A stretch of DNA of 64,000 nucleotides, from NCBI GenBank assembly GCA_017654935.2, contig CM065706.1, forward strand, positions 3,498,751 through 3,562,750. The letters run 5' to 3'. The DNA comes from Phymorhynchus buccinoides (taxonomy: Eukaryota > Mollusca > Gastropoda > Neogastropoda > Raphitomidae). Both the position numbers and the translations under genes were made by a program. Positions 52,645 to 64,000 of this stretch are shown in pieces (positions within the stretch are counted from its first letter, which is position 1; every line of letters starts with the position of its first letter). The notes beneath the pieces are model-generated. The model was not told where the DNA came from, did no database searches, and worked only from the letters and a program-made list of their open reading frames with translations.

Positions 52645-53659
52645 ATGGAGAACTCAGACCGGCTCCAACGCGATGTGTGGGGTTGGTGGTATGATCTACG
52701 TCAGCCTTACATGGACATGATGGAGCTGATCTGGGACATCGGCATGCCTGTTACTTTTGCTTTTGGGTCTTTTGGAAATGTGATAATAATTCTGATCATG
52801 ATCCGTCTTCCTTCATCCACGTCAAGCGTCTTCTTCATTGTTCTGGCTGTGTCTGATCAGACACTACTATTGATAGACCCATTTTGTACATTACTTAAGA
52901 GTTATTTTGGTGTACCAATACTTCTTCACTATGGGCTGCCTGGCAGTGGCAAGGTCTATAAATATCTGTTATATATATCAGCATGGAGGATGCTTGTGTC
53001 CTCTCACCATGCTCAGAGCTGCCTCTGTGCTGTGGCCACTTCAAAACCAATGCTGTGTGGACGAAGGGAAAATCACGAGCCACTGCTGGTGTAGTGAGCA
53101 TTGTTCTCTCCCTGATCAACGGTCACCTCTTCTATGGAAGTTATATTTCAGACGGGTATTGCAATGAGCATCGATCAGGACTGTACCGATGGTTTTCTAC
53201 AATCATCTGGCCCTGGATAGATCTTGTTCAGGGATGTTTCTTACCTTTCAGATGTTGCTGGCTGTAAGCAACAGTGTTCTGTTGTGGACACTGGTCAGAT
53301 CTGTCAGAACAAACAAACGGCTTTCTGCACAACAAACCACCCATGACTCCAGACAACAGAAAGTGTCTTCACTAACTGTCACCTTGATTGTTGCAGGTGT
53401 CTGTTTTTTTCCTCCTGATATCACCGAGGGACTATCTGTCTGATAATAGCACCGCATGTTGACTGGTATGACCCACATAGCAAACGGACAGTTCAGGGTG
53501 TCTCTTGCAGTGGGTCATGTGCTGTGGTACACCAACAGTTCGATCAACTTCTACCTGTATTGTTTGACTGGTTCTAAGTTCAGAGCAGAGTTTCAGAAAA
53601 TAATATTGCAGTTTTACTCCATTTTTCGTAAAGGTGAAGACAAATCTGCGAGAACGTGA
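52645..53659 (+). pseudogene. GPCR gene 2, copy B, frame broken as assembled
   Basis: ATG at 52,645 (MENSDR). The frame follows copy A to about residue 93, then is broken repeatedly. Compared with A there are extra bases at about 52,930-52,945 (two), 52,987 (three, in frame), 53,000, 53,045, 53,251 (two), 53,408, 53,432 and 53,474. All the differences that break the frame are insertions. TM5-TM7 motifs are still readable across frames, including NSSINFYLYC near 53,537-53,566. Because the surrounding non-coding sequence carries the same insertion-rich pattern, uncorrected read error is more likely than true pseudogenisation. Confidence 0.75.
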
Positions 53660-53834
53660 CAGTGACGTCTCGTAGTATCATTTATTTAGCAACACAATTA
53701 ATTTGATTTGAATTGAATTTTACGGGGAAAATGAGGACTCACACGGCTGCTGTCTATTATGTGTTATTATCGCAAACTAAGGATTAGTAAATCGATTTTG
53801 CCTGTAAAATTTGTATTATCGCGATACTGATTAG

Positions 53835-54334
53835 NNNNNNNNNNNNNNNNNNNNNNNNNNNNNNNNNNNNNNNNNNNNNNNNNNNNNNNNNNNNNNNNNN
53901 NNNNNNNNNNNNNNNNNNNNNNNNNNNNNNNNNNNNNNNNNNNNNNNNNNNNNNNNNNNNNNNNNNNNNNNNNNNNNNNNNNNNNNNNNNNNNNNNNNNN
54001 NNNNNNNNNNNNNNNNNNNNNNNNNNNNNNNNNNNNNNNNNNNNNNNNNNNNNNNNNNNNNNNNNNNNNNNNNNNNNNNNNNNNNNNNNNNNNNNNNNNN
54101 NNNNNNNNNNNNNNNNNNNNNNNNNNNNNNNNNNNNNNNNNNNNNNNNNNNNNNNNNNNNNNNNNNNNNNNNNNNNNNNNNNNNNNNNNNNNNNNNNNNN
54201 NNNNNNNNNNNNNNNNNNNNNNNNNNNNNNNNNNNNNNNNNNNNNNNNNNNNNNNNNNNNNNNNNNNNNNNNNNNNNNNNNNNNNNNNNNNNNNNNNNNN
54301 NNNNNNNNNNNNNNNNNNNNNNNNNNNNNNNNNN
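53835..54334. other. Assembly gap, exactly 500 N
   Basis: Lies precisely where A 16,977-32,389 would be expected. Round size means unknown length. Confidence 0.99.
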
Positions 54335-54896
54335 TGGGGTCTGCAACGAACACCTGAGTGAATGCCCTTGGTGGGTGGGGGAAGATGGTTGAGTACTGAC
54401 CAAACAAGGGGGATAACTCTCGCCAATAACCCTATTTGATGCCACTAAATGGCTGCCTTTCGCAAGAGTGAATGCCCTTGTCAGTACTGACCAGCAATGG
54501 CCATAACTCTCACTGTCAAGGGCGTTAATAAGCCTAGTTGCAGAGGCCAATAGACTCAAAACTGGTAGTATCTACCGTCGTCTACTATCTCAAAGAAGAT
54601 AGCGGATGACACAAAGCAAAGGAAAAAGGCAGGGAGTCAAAGAGAGTCAAATGAGAGTGCAGATTAGAGGAAGTTTATCAGCACTGAAGGTGTGGGGGAA
54701 CTATTTGTGCAAAAGACCCCCAGTATCCCCACTTGGGGTGGGGGGTAGGCATTTAATCTATGAGCATGCTGATATGCAAGAGTATCTTTATACATTTATT
54801 ACTTTTCATGTGTAATCAGATATCTACTGTATGTTTGATTTAAACTGTATGTGAAGTCATTAATTATCGTCTTGCGTGTATGAAAGGATATGCGTA
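54335..54896. other. Counterpart of A 32,390-32,934; no gene
   Basis: Sequence resumes at tggggtctgcaacgaac. A 69-residue frame at 54,606 is open only because of extra bases relative to A. Confidence 0.5.
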
Positions 54897-55303
54897 CATT
54901 AAAATGCGGACTTTAAGCCGCTACTTTTTTCCTCAACTTTGGCCCATGTGGCTTATAGACTGATGCGGCTTATATGTGGATTTTCCCCCATTATACATTT
55001 ATCAGTATGATTAAATCTGTTTCTGGACTCATTCTTCAGCCTATTTTGAGTTTCTTTGAGATTCAAAACTGGTTTTTGTAATCAATAGATTCAAATCTCA
55101 TGTTTAAAGTATCTGAAAACATTAAATACTCATGTTCTGATAGGAGAATTTTCTATATTTGTGCTGCTTTGTGCACATATAATTTTCTCTGCGGCTTATA
55201 AACTGGTGTGGCTTATATGTGAATAAATACCTAATATTTTGTCAATTTAAAGGATGCGGCTTACATACAGGTGCTGCTTATAGTCCAGTTTGTACGGTAG
55301 GTT
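54897..55303 (+). mobile_element. Family G DNA element, unit B
   Basis: Counterpart of 32,935-33,342, nearly identical. Confidence 0.6.
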
Positions 55304-55429
55304 ATAAATGATTCATGCAAAAATCCAAAGATAAGTTTCTTTTTATCAAAACCATCGATTGAAATTAATGATGAAAGCCAGCTTCCAAAATTCCTTTTTT
55401 GAGAGCAGAGGTTGTATAATCTGATGATA

Positions 55430-56250
55430 GTACACACACACACACACACACATGCACCTGCACGCCACACGCACATACGCACCCTCCACACACACACAAA
55501 TACACAGATGTACAAATATATTATTACAAATATATTAATGCTCATGCACCCAAATGCGCACATGCAGATGCACAGAATGACCCGCGCACACACAAACGCA
55601 CACCCACACCCACCCAGGAGCTTCCTTAACAGCTGAAGCGAATAAGAATATCAAATGTTTTTTAATCAATTTACGATGATGGTATAGCGTTTTTCTGTGT
55701 TTTTTTATTTTTTAATCTTTATCGTTTTTGCCATTTCTTTTTATCGAAAGTTCTAAAATATTTATGCATTTTTATTTCTGTTATTCTTTACATGGTATTG
55801 TGTATCTGTTTGTGCTGGTGCACGTGTATCTGAAATCTGAGAAGTTTGTTTTTGAATTTTGGATGTATTGTAGAAGCTTGTGATTTGAAGCAAATAAATC
55901 AATGTTGTGACACTTCTGGTGTTTGTGTGTGAGTGCATGCACGTGTTTGCATGCATATTCATGCTTGTGTGTGTGTTGCATGTGTGTGGTGAGTGACGTG
56001 CACACAATGTGTTATTTACGTCGGTGTTTATTTTGTGTACCATATAGATTTCTTTCCTTTACACACACGACAGACAGTACCACACACTCATGCACATCAC
56101 GCTGCACGAAACACACAGACAGCACGCACACCACACACACACCTTTTTGGGCATCATTTACTCATTTACAGTTCACGCGCACACACACACATTTACACAT
56201 ATACTCCCTCCTGCTTTTTATTTTCCTCTCTCTCTCTCTCTCCTCTCTTC

Positions 56251-56281
<31 letters not shown>

Positions 56282-56481
56282 CCACGCACACACACACACC
56301 ACATTTTTTACACTACCTCTCTTGTATGACATGCCTACCCAGTGGGCTTCTATCACATCTCTCTCGTACAACACACCACACACAACCTGTAACCACACAC
56401 ATTTACACTCCTCCTCTCCTCTCTCTCTCTCTAGCTGCTCCACGCATCTCAGAGCTCTCTTCATCTCTCTCTTCCTCATCT

Positions 56482-56512
<31 letters not shown>

Positions 56513-56525
56513 CGAACAGTCAACA
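55430..56525. repeat. CA/GT/CT microsatellite region, unit B
   Basis: Counterpart of 33,470-34,515. From about 55,955 onward the sequence is scrambled by many small indels and substitutions relative to A, inside and outside the repeats. Confidence 0.85.
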
Positions 56526-56889
56526 CACCACAAACAACGTAGGATTCATTTCATTTCCTTAGTAGTACTTCATCATTACAAACTGACAAAGGCTTTTTTC
56601 TAAAATAAACAAAAGACCAAGAGTAAAGTAGACATTGTTGGGACGGTACCCCTCGAAATGACGCAAGCATGACGTGATTTCCTTACAATCTCAAAGGGGT
56701 CTATTAGGTACTACTTTGACGAAGTTAACAATTGTCGAGGAAACTTGAAACTTAACAATTTATTTGTTTCGCGCTTTGTCTTCTTTCTTCCTTTCTATTT
56801 TTTTCTCTTATATTTTTGCGCTCTTTGGTAGTTTTTTTTTTGATTTTCTTATGTATCTAATATGGTCAGTATGTTGGGCAATCAGATAA

Positions 56890-57235
56890 TGAAAAGGTAC
56901 TTAGTCTCGTCGATCACATCTGGTGGAGATGCCTGCAGCCCGCACGAATACAGCAGTCGCATGGAGATCAGTCAGGATTCCATGCAGCTTTTCCCTCAGT
57001 GGGTTTGGGTACTAGAACCACATTTCTTGCCTGGGGACATTGTGGATTGGGCAATGTTTGAAGAACAATGTCTGCCTGCCTGGAGGGTCTGCTCCGTCAT
57101 GGCCATGGCTTCGGTCTCTCCAATTCTAAAATTTGCTGAAAAGGTGTGCACGATTCCTGGTGTGCACTTTCTCAGCCTGATCAGGAGGACCTGGCTGGTC
57201 CGCTCTGCTGAGCTTGTCAGTTGGGATGAGCCAGG
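56890..57235 (-). pseudogene. LINE ORF2 C-terminus, unit B, heavily broken
   Basis: Counterpart of 34,781-35,106. The A frame is intact; here numerous indels destroy it, matching the low-quality pattern of the region. Confidence 0.65.
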
Positions 57236-57239
57236 TTAA

Positions 57240-57485
57240 CTCTTTCGCCGCCGCCAGCCATTTTTCAGCCCCAAAATACCATTAACCTAACTGGGTTGAG
57301 AAAGAAAATATTGGCAATAGTGGAAATTCCTCTGTGGACATTGTTACAACATCAGGCCTATCACTTACCTCCCTAAATTAATGAAATTAGTGTCTTTGGG
57401 TAACAGGCCACTGAATTGATGGCCTTTATAGTGACATGGGTGTTAAACCATTGTGGTGCAAAAATGCGACATTGGCGTGAAAGGG
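57240..57485. mobile_element. piggyBac-type MITE, unit B second copy
   Basis: TTAA at 57,236-57,239 and 57,486-57,489. Left end ctctttcgccgccgcc and right end ggcgtgaaaggg show small changes from A's exact TIRs. Confidence 0.75.
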
Positions 57486-57924
57486 TTAAATTTTGGATGG
57501 CGCTGTTTCCATTTATTATGGGAATAGGCAGTGTTTGAACAGTTCATGAAATCATTATGTCCACCTATGCACGTCAAGCCCCCTCTCCACACAGTTTTTT
57601 TGGTTTTGTACCGCATGGGTTAGATTAGCAAAAAATTGACCAAAAGATAACTTAGCTTACACGAGCTAAGTGGTTCATTGACTGGACCAAGCCGAACTCT
57701 CCACTGATCTAAATAAGGAGACAATTGATTCTGCTCTTTGATCAATCTTAACAGGTATTAACTAACAAGCAAACACAGTTGTAAGGTAAATTCCAACTCG
57801 CACATATCAAATTTTCAGTTCCAGGGAACTAGATTGCTCCCCGGGTGATACCGGGGGGGGGGGGGGGGGGTATTTCGTTATAAAATAGTTCTGCCACCTT
57901 CTGGAAGTTTATATACATAGAGTG

Positions 57925-58108
57925 TATTTGCTATAAATTCGGGACTTTCCTGGTGTGTGCACGCGCCTCCGGGCATTGCCATCTCCAGGATCGTCTGTCC
58001 CAGGGCCATCCTATATCTACTATGTCCCTAAAAAAAAAAAAAAAAAAAAAAAAATTTAAAAAAAATAAAAAACCATCTGTGTCTGTTCCAGACCGGGAGG
58101 ACGTTAAA
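57925..58108 (+). repeat. SINE-like S2, copy 5, unit B, with A-rich insertion
   Basis: Matches A 35,767-35,897 but has about 45 A-rich bases (58,029-58,073) in place of a few bases before tgtgtctgttcc, and many extra bases in the core. Confidence 0.6.
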
Positions 58109-58519
58109 CATTTTTATTCATGGAAGTTCTGTGCTCTGTAACTTCCTCTAATATGTCACTCTTTTGAATATATGCCTTTTCCCTTTACTTTCTGTCATCT
58201 ACTATCTTTCTGATTTATTGGCCCATTCTCCTGCCCTTTCCCCAAAAAATGTCCAAATATGTTCTCCTTTGAGCTCCTCCGAAATCGGAATGTGTCGGCT
58301 GTGGGAAGGACCAGTCAAAACTGAAAACCAGACACATATGTACCTTACCCATTATGGACATATGGCCTGGGAACGCAGATGAAGAACTAACTTACAAATT
58401 CCTTAAAATTGGGGGGGTGGAGGGGGGGGTTGTGGTGCTTTTGTTTTTGGGTGTTTTTGTATTGTATTTGGTAAATTCTAGTCTTTTTCCCTCAATAAAG
58501 TCTTTCTTCATTCGTTCAC

Positions 58520-59004
<485 letters not shown>

Positions 59005-59061
59005 TTCTTTATGCTGTGAGTGTTATGTGCCTCCTCGATCCTCCTCCTTCCATTAAGTGAC

Positions 59062-59297
59062 GTGAAAATAGGGTTTTACCGCCCTCTTCGGCCTTTCGGC
59101 CATGTGGGCATTTCTAAATACAAAAATGGTGGGAACCCACAAAAAAAAAAAATATATATATATAAAAAAAAAGATGGTGAGAACAATACTGGAGGCAATG
59201 CCCGGAGGCAGTGCAAGACCAGTAATGTCCCGATTTTTTAACAATGCAGATATGTGTAGCAGTAACCACGCCTCGGTTAAACCTCATTGGCTATGGT
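59062..59297 (-). repeat. SINE-like S2, copy 1, unit C
   Basis: Counterpart of 94-328, with cagtgcaagaccagtaatgt. Confidence 0.6.
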
Positions 59298-59332
59298 ACA
59301 AAATGATACACTAAATCACATAACCGTTAAGT

Positions 59333-59521
59333 GATCACAGTCACACTTGACTACTATATCATACTCCGTCTGTCTTCCCATGTGGCAAAGCCTGTCAAGG
59401 TCCTCCTGGAGCGTGCTCTGATCACTTGAGGCTTTGATGTCCTGGTGACAGATGGTGTCATCGGCAAATAAGCGGGCAGTGGAGTGAAGACCTTCAGGGA
59501 GATCGTTGATATACACAGTTC
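59333..59521 (-). pseudogene. LINE RT FADD fragment, unit C
   Basis: YINDLPEGL then ARLFADDT: the usual LINE sequence. It lacks the extra codon and the L-to-F change that A and B share, so C keeps the ancestral form here. Confidence 0.75.
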
Positions 59522-59522
59522 A

Positions 59523-60165
59523 GTGGGGGAGTGGCAGATTCAGCGGGGAGGTCAAACAGCTACCAGTCACCGGTTTAGCATGCCTGTCGAAGGGTGGGGG
59601 AGTGGCAGATTCAGCGTGAAGGTCAAACAGCTACCAATCACCCTTTAGCATGCCTGTCGAAGGGTGGGGGAGTGGCAGATTCAGCGGGGAGGTCAAAGAC
59701 ATTGAAGAGTCGGACATTGTTCCTGCGTGAGAAGGATTCTAATATGTCTATGTGATCCTCCATTTGTCTACAGACATCAACAAAGAGATCCTTCCACTGA
59801 AATAAATTTTCACATTGTTCCTGCAGAATGTGGCGCTTGTTAGCCAGGATACTAACATCATGTCAGAGCCGGTCATTGTCTTTCTGCATGATTTCACTTC
59901 TTTGATCGAAAGCACATGTGGGGTCAATGCTTTGATGTTGATGTTGAGGGCAACAGCAGAGGTAGGGGGACCCTCGTTCAGGTGTGTGGCCACAGAAGAC
60001 GTAGAGGGACACTCGTTCAGGTGTGTGACCACAGAAGACGTAGATGGACACTCGTTCAGGTGTGTGGCCACAGAAGACGTCGAGGGACACTCGTTCAGGT
60101 GTGTGACCACAGCAGACGTAGGGAGGGACACTCGTTCAGGTGTGTGTGGCTACAGCAGACGTAGA
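59523..60165. repeat. 71-bp and 39-bp minisatellites with ORF1 remnant, unit C
   Basis: Counterpart of 557-1,200; 71-bp units from 59,523, ORF1 remnant (minus) 59,687-59,930, 39-bp units from 59,977. Unit variant order matches A at the end (gggaggg) but differs in the middle. Confidence 0.8.
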
Positions 60166-60419
60166 GGGACAGAGAGAGACAGCGATAGAGACAAAGAGAG
60201 ATAGAGAGAGACACAGGCAGACAGACAGAGAGAGAGACAAAGGAAGATAGATAGAGATAGACAGAGACAAAGACAGAGAGAGACAGAGACATATACACAC
60301 TGAGGGAGAGAAGACTAAGCTGGGGAGATGTAGAACCAAACACAGAGAATGACGAAAAGGAAAGGAGGCAGAAACAACGTGGACCATGCTTTGATACGTT
60401 GTGAAATACTCCTTTCATA

Positions 60420-60820
60420 ATTGCCTTGGCATGAGGCTGTGTCAGACCAGTTGACATAAGCTAGAACGCCAAGGCTACATCAAAATGTTGTTATGCTCTG
60501 CATGGTTGTGCGGGAATTGTCTTAAGCCATGACAAGCTCCCATCGTCAGTCTAAAATCCCCCCAAGACGGAGTGTGGCTGCCCACATGGCGGGTAATCAA
60601 AAACGGTCCCACACGTAATGTTCTCATCCCTAGCTGGTGCATTTTGTCTGATAGTGTTCAAGTGCTCTGGCCTTTGGGATGATCCCTGGAGTCGTTAAGC
60701 CATGGGAACAACAACAACAACTCTTTCATAAAGAAGGAAAGTTGTTGAAGAGGACTGGATCCAAACCAACGCAAGAGAGCCAAGTGGATCAGCCGCCCAT
60801 CGCTTTACCCACTGGGCCAC
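60420..60820 (-). repeat. tRNA-headed SINE S1, unit C
   Basis: Counterpart of 1,453-1,843, A and B boxes present; small unique insertion (ctgcatgg) near 60,497. Confidence 0.7.
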
Positions 60821-61037
60821 TTCAGTCCATCCGTTCCTGATTTATGTCAGAGTTATCGCAAGTGTTGTGCTGTGCTTTCAAAAGAGCCACAAGCATAAAT
60901 CTCTGCTATATAATATGACTTAAGACATATGCCTGTGACACTAGTGATATAATTTGATCAAATAATGCGGCTTTACTTACTCTTGTACAGGCTGTGATTT
61001 CATTAGCTTACACTGTTTACGCTAGACCTGTTTGACT

Positions 61038-61243
61038 CAGCTAGGGGATGAGAACAGTACGTGTGTGACCGTTTTTGATTACCCCGCCACGTGAGCAGCC
61101 ACACTCCGACTTCAGAAGATTTTGGACTGATGATATTATGCTAGGAGCTTGCCATCGCTAAAGACATTCTCTGCATAACATTTTTATGTAGCCTTGGTGT
61201 TCTAGCTTATGTCAATTGGTCTGACACAGCCTTATACCAAGGC
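61038..61243 (+). repeat. SINE S1 3' part, inverted, unit C
   Basis: Counterpart of 2,061-2,267. Confidence 0.7.
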
Positions 61244-61429
61244 GGTCAAGAAAACGTGAGCATAAACCTATCAAAGCTTGCATCGGTTTCTTTAAAACAC
61301 ACTTTGTTGCACTGTAAAAACAATGCAGAAGAGGCCAGGGAGAGGGGTGAACCTGTCAATGACTGGAAGTCGGAGGATTACACTGTAGGTTTCAATCATG
61401 CACACAACTCACAATCTGGATGTCATTAA

Positions 61430-61668
61430 CCCTTTCACCGCCAGCCATCTTTCAGCCAAACATTTCCATTAAACTTTCTTGGCTACGGAAAAGATTTCAA
61501 ATGCAATATTGTGGGATTTCTCGGTGACACATTTAGAATAGGGTCAATCCTTACTGCCCATATTTAGAAACACAATATCATCGAATAACAGACTCTGATT
61601 TCAAGAGTTTTAATTACATGGGTGTTAAATCATTGTGGTGCAAAAATGCGACATTGGCGGTGAAAGGG
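61430..61668. mobile_element. piggyBac-type MITE, unit C
   Basis: TTAA at 61,426-61,429 and 61,669-61,672; same TIRs as in A. Confidence 0.8.
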
Positions 61669-61738
61669 TTAACAATCAAACCTAGAGAAGTATTGAAGTA
61701 ACGGTGATAAACAGCGCCATTTGTTTGGCGACGAAAAT

Positions 61739-61882
61739 GGTGTTTTACGTCCTCTTGGTCTGAATCAGACACATATGGGACATTTGTAAATACAAATATG
61801 GTGGGAACAATACTGGAGGCAATGCCCGGAGGCAGTACGAAACCAGTAAAGTCCCGATTTTTTAAAATAATACAGATAGGTG
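61739..61882 (-). repeat. SINE-like S2, copy 2, unit C
   Basis: Counterpart of 2,755-2,907. Confidence 0.6.
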
Positions 61883-62155
61883 TACAAGCGCCATTTGTTT
61901 ATAAGAAAACGCAACAGATATTCAGATTTCGCCCATTACTGACCGACGTTCAAAACAAGTGACCATAGCGTGGTATACATTATTGCCGATTTGTAATGAT
62001 TCATATGATTCCATTATTTAGCTATTGACAAGGAATACTGACTACAATGTGCGGAAATGAAAGAACAGACTCAATCGATGTGTTGCTGCAGGTTAGGTTT
62101 GCTCCACTGCACAGTGTACAGTTACATGCGGGTAGCACCGTCTTTGCCCTGCTAG

Positions 62156-62157
<2 letters not shown>

Positions 62158-62217
<60 letters not shown>

Positions 62218-62231
62218 GCATACTGTATACG

Positions 62232-62274
<43 letters not shown>

Positions 62275-62300
62275 GCGTGCGTGCGCGTGTGTGTGCGTGC

Positions 62301-62341
<41 letters not shown>

Positions 62342-62355
62342 TGCGCGCGCGCGTG
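62158..62355. repeat. Compound CT/GT microsatellite, unit C
   Basis: Longest CT block of the three copies. Confidence 0.95.
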
Positions 62356-63175
62356 TGCTCACACAATCTATAAATCATTTGCCTGTCAAAAAACACAACT
62401 CGTTAGAAGCAAAGCACTCACACTATTTTCTAAACTAACCATACATCTATAAACCAACTTGTCAGTATTGCGAGTAAATATATGCAAGCGTGCAAGCACA
62501 CCACACACACGCATGCGCGCACACGCCCACACACACACTATTGTATATGTATATAAGTGTACATATAACTGCGCATGTGCATGATATTACACATACATTT
62601 ACTTATTCCATTCATAATTGTTTTATAATGTATGTATACAGTGCCTCTGCTCCTGTAGTAGCCTAATTGCATCCAAGTAGGGCAGGCGTGGTGCTGAAAA
62701 TGTCCAAAATGGAGGCCAAATTGTAATTTTAAAATGTGTAATATCATGATAGTGTTTGAACAGAAGGTTTCAAGGTTTTTATTTCCTAAAAGCCCCTTGG
62801 GGGTAGGGCCTACATGGAAAAACAAAAACAAACAAAAAACTAAAACAAGCGCGAAATCGCAATAGTTTGTGGCACGCGGTCTATTTTTACCACTCCAATC
62901 ATGAGTCACCTCCCCTGGCTTTTCAATAATTTTAATCTGTAAACCAGAATGTTATCTCTGCACCATTTCGTAACTTTTTATATCTTTTGGAAAACATTTA
63001 AAACTATGTATCCTACTTATACTCATCAAAAGAAGCACCGCATACTCGTCGTGTCTGTTGTAGTGTCTGTGTTACGTATGTTTATTATTTTGTACGCTTT
63101 TAAAATACATCATTTTAAAGAGCGGCCACAATTTGAAGTGTAGCCTCGAGTTGAAGTCACTACTTGTGGCGGTGC

Positions 63176-63355
63176 CATAGCCGATGAGGTTTAACCGAGG
63201 CGTGGTCACCGCTACAGCTATCTGTATTAATTTTAAAAATCGGGACTTTACTGGTTTCGTACTGCCTCCGGGCATTGCCTCCAGTATTGTTCCCACCATA
63301 TTTGTATTTACAAATGTCCCGTGTGTGTCTAATTCGGACCAAGAGGACGTAAAAC
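63176..63355 (+). repeat. SINE-like S2, copy 3, unit C
   Basis: Shares the cgtgtgtgtctaattcggac form with B. Confidence 0.6.
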
Positions 63356-64000
63356 TCCATTTTCTCTCCTCGAGTTGAAGTGCGACAATTTTGGACCGAC
63401 AGACCGACCGACCGACAAAGTGAGTTATAGGTTTGTGGCTTGAGCCACAAATAAAAATATATGTTTGTGTCTCTTGCATCCACATAAAACCTCTTTTGTC
63501 ATGAGTCAAAGAAGACACAGTATTTAGAGTGAGAATGGGCAACTTTATTTAAGTGCCAAATAAAATGTTATTTGATGAGACATAATATTGCTTTCTATTG
63601 CATAACAACAAATAATCAACTAATTAATAAATCACATTCACAAGAAAATGATTTTACTTGTAATGACGTAAGATTGAAGTTGCGTAACAATCATCAGATT
63701 ATGACATTGACATAGTGTTTAATTCATGCATAAAAATATGCTTATTTGGCAAAGAATTAATGAGATTAATAACATAATTGCAACAACTTAATACTTAGGA
63801 TTGTACAGAAACACATTGGTACATTTTACATAATGCAAAAACACAGAAAACGTGAAATGTTCCTATTCTTGACAGCATTTTACTTTAATAATGTTGGGCT
63901 GATCGCCACAGCTGGCAGAAGAGCACTTCTGACAGCAGTCCCACACAATAAGGAACCACTTTCTTGTTCATTAATAAACAGCGGAATGTATCTGATCGTT
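63356..64000. other. Counterpart of A 4,351-4,995; no gene
   Basis: AT-rich. At 63,552-63,645 it matches A and not B; at about 63,757-63,770 (attaatgagattaataac) it matches B and not A. Confidence 0.5.

Larger units (their letters stand above)
59007..64000. repeat. Tandem segmental duplication, unit C (partial)
   Basis: Third copy, cut by the window end; 64,000 corresponds to A about 4,995 and B about 41,754. It carries the same LINE remnant, minisatellites, SINEs and MITE as the first 5 kb of A. Shared variants group C sometimes with A and sometimes with B. Confidence 0.9.

Overview
This is eukaryotic nuclear DNA, most likely from a mollusc and probably a marine gastropod (inference). It is AT-leaning and packed with CT/GT/GA microsatellites, minisatellites, decayed non-LTR retrotransposons, tRNA-headed SINEs and short palindromic DNA elements. 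The only intact long coding regions are single-exon rhodopsin-type GPCR genes with a degenerate DRY region, like the lineage-specific orphan receptors common in molluscs. There are no operons, phage, plasmid or CRISPR features. Most long open frames are by-products of simple repeats.

The dominant feature is a large tandem duplication. Unit A covers 1 to about 36,760, unit B about 36,761 to 59,004, and unit C starts at about 59,005 and runs off the window, matching A up to about 4,995. Each unit starts just after a long CT tract. B lacks the counterpart of A 16,977-32,389 (about 15.4 kb); a 500-N gap (53,835-54,334) sits exactly there. A second 500-N gap lies in A (24,254-24,753). A and B differ by scattered substitutions in patches. 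From about 51.5 to 58.9 kb, B carries many extra bases relative to A, which looks like unpolished sequence.

Layout of unit A: 0-1.3 kb, a decayed LINE (ORF1 and RT pieces) with two minisatellites; 1.4-4.4 kb, SINEs and a TTAA-flanked MITE; 5.0-6.0 kb, tandem duplications; 7.0-8.5 kb, a LINE C-terminus whose coding sequence has expanded into two nested minisatellites; 9.1-9.4 kb, another LINE end; 10.3-11.3 kb, GPCR gene 1; 11.6-13.8 kb, a restriction-like-endonuclease retrotransposon next to a (TG)n tract; 14.9-15.2 kb, an RT fragment; 15.8-16.8 kb, GPCR gene 2; 17-24 kb, LINE and Penelope fragments, MITEs and a candidate first exon; 25-33 kb, MITEs, SINEs and a CpG-rich candidate promoter with a hAT-like first coding exon; 33-36.7 kb, microsatellites and a LINE interrupted by a MITE. 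B repeats this without the 17-32.4 kb part; C repeats the first 5 kb.

Biologically, the array carries two related orphan receptors, probably seven-helix chemosensory or peptide receptors, inside a transposon graveyard. I see no convincing new multi-gene system. The most interesting points are the receptor-bearing tandem array with patchy receptor divergence, the minisatellites grown inside LINE coding sequence, and several clean non-autonomous DNA elements. All identities come from reading motifs by eye; no database search was run.
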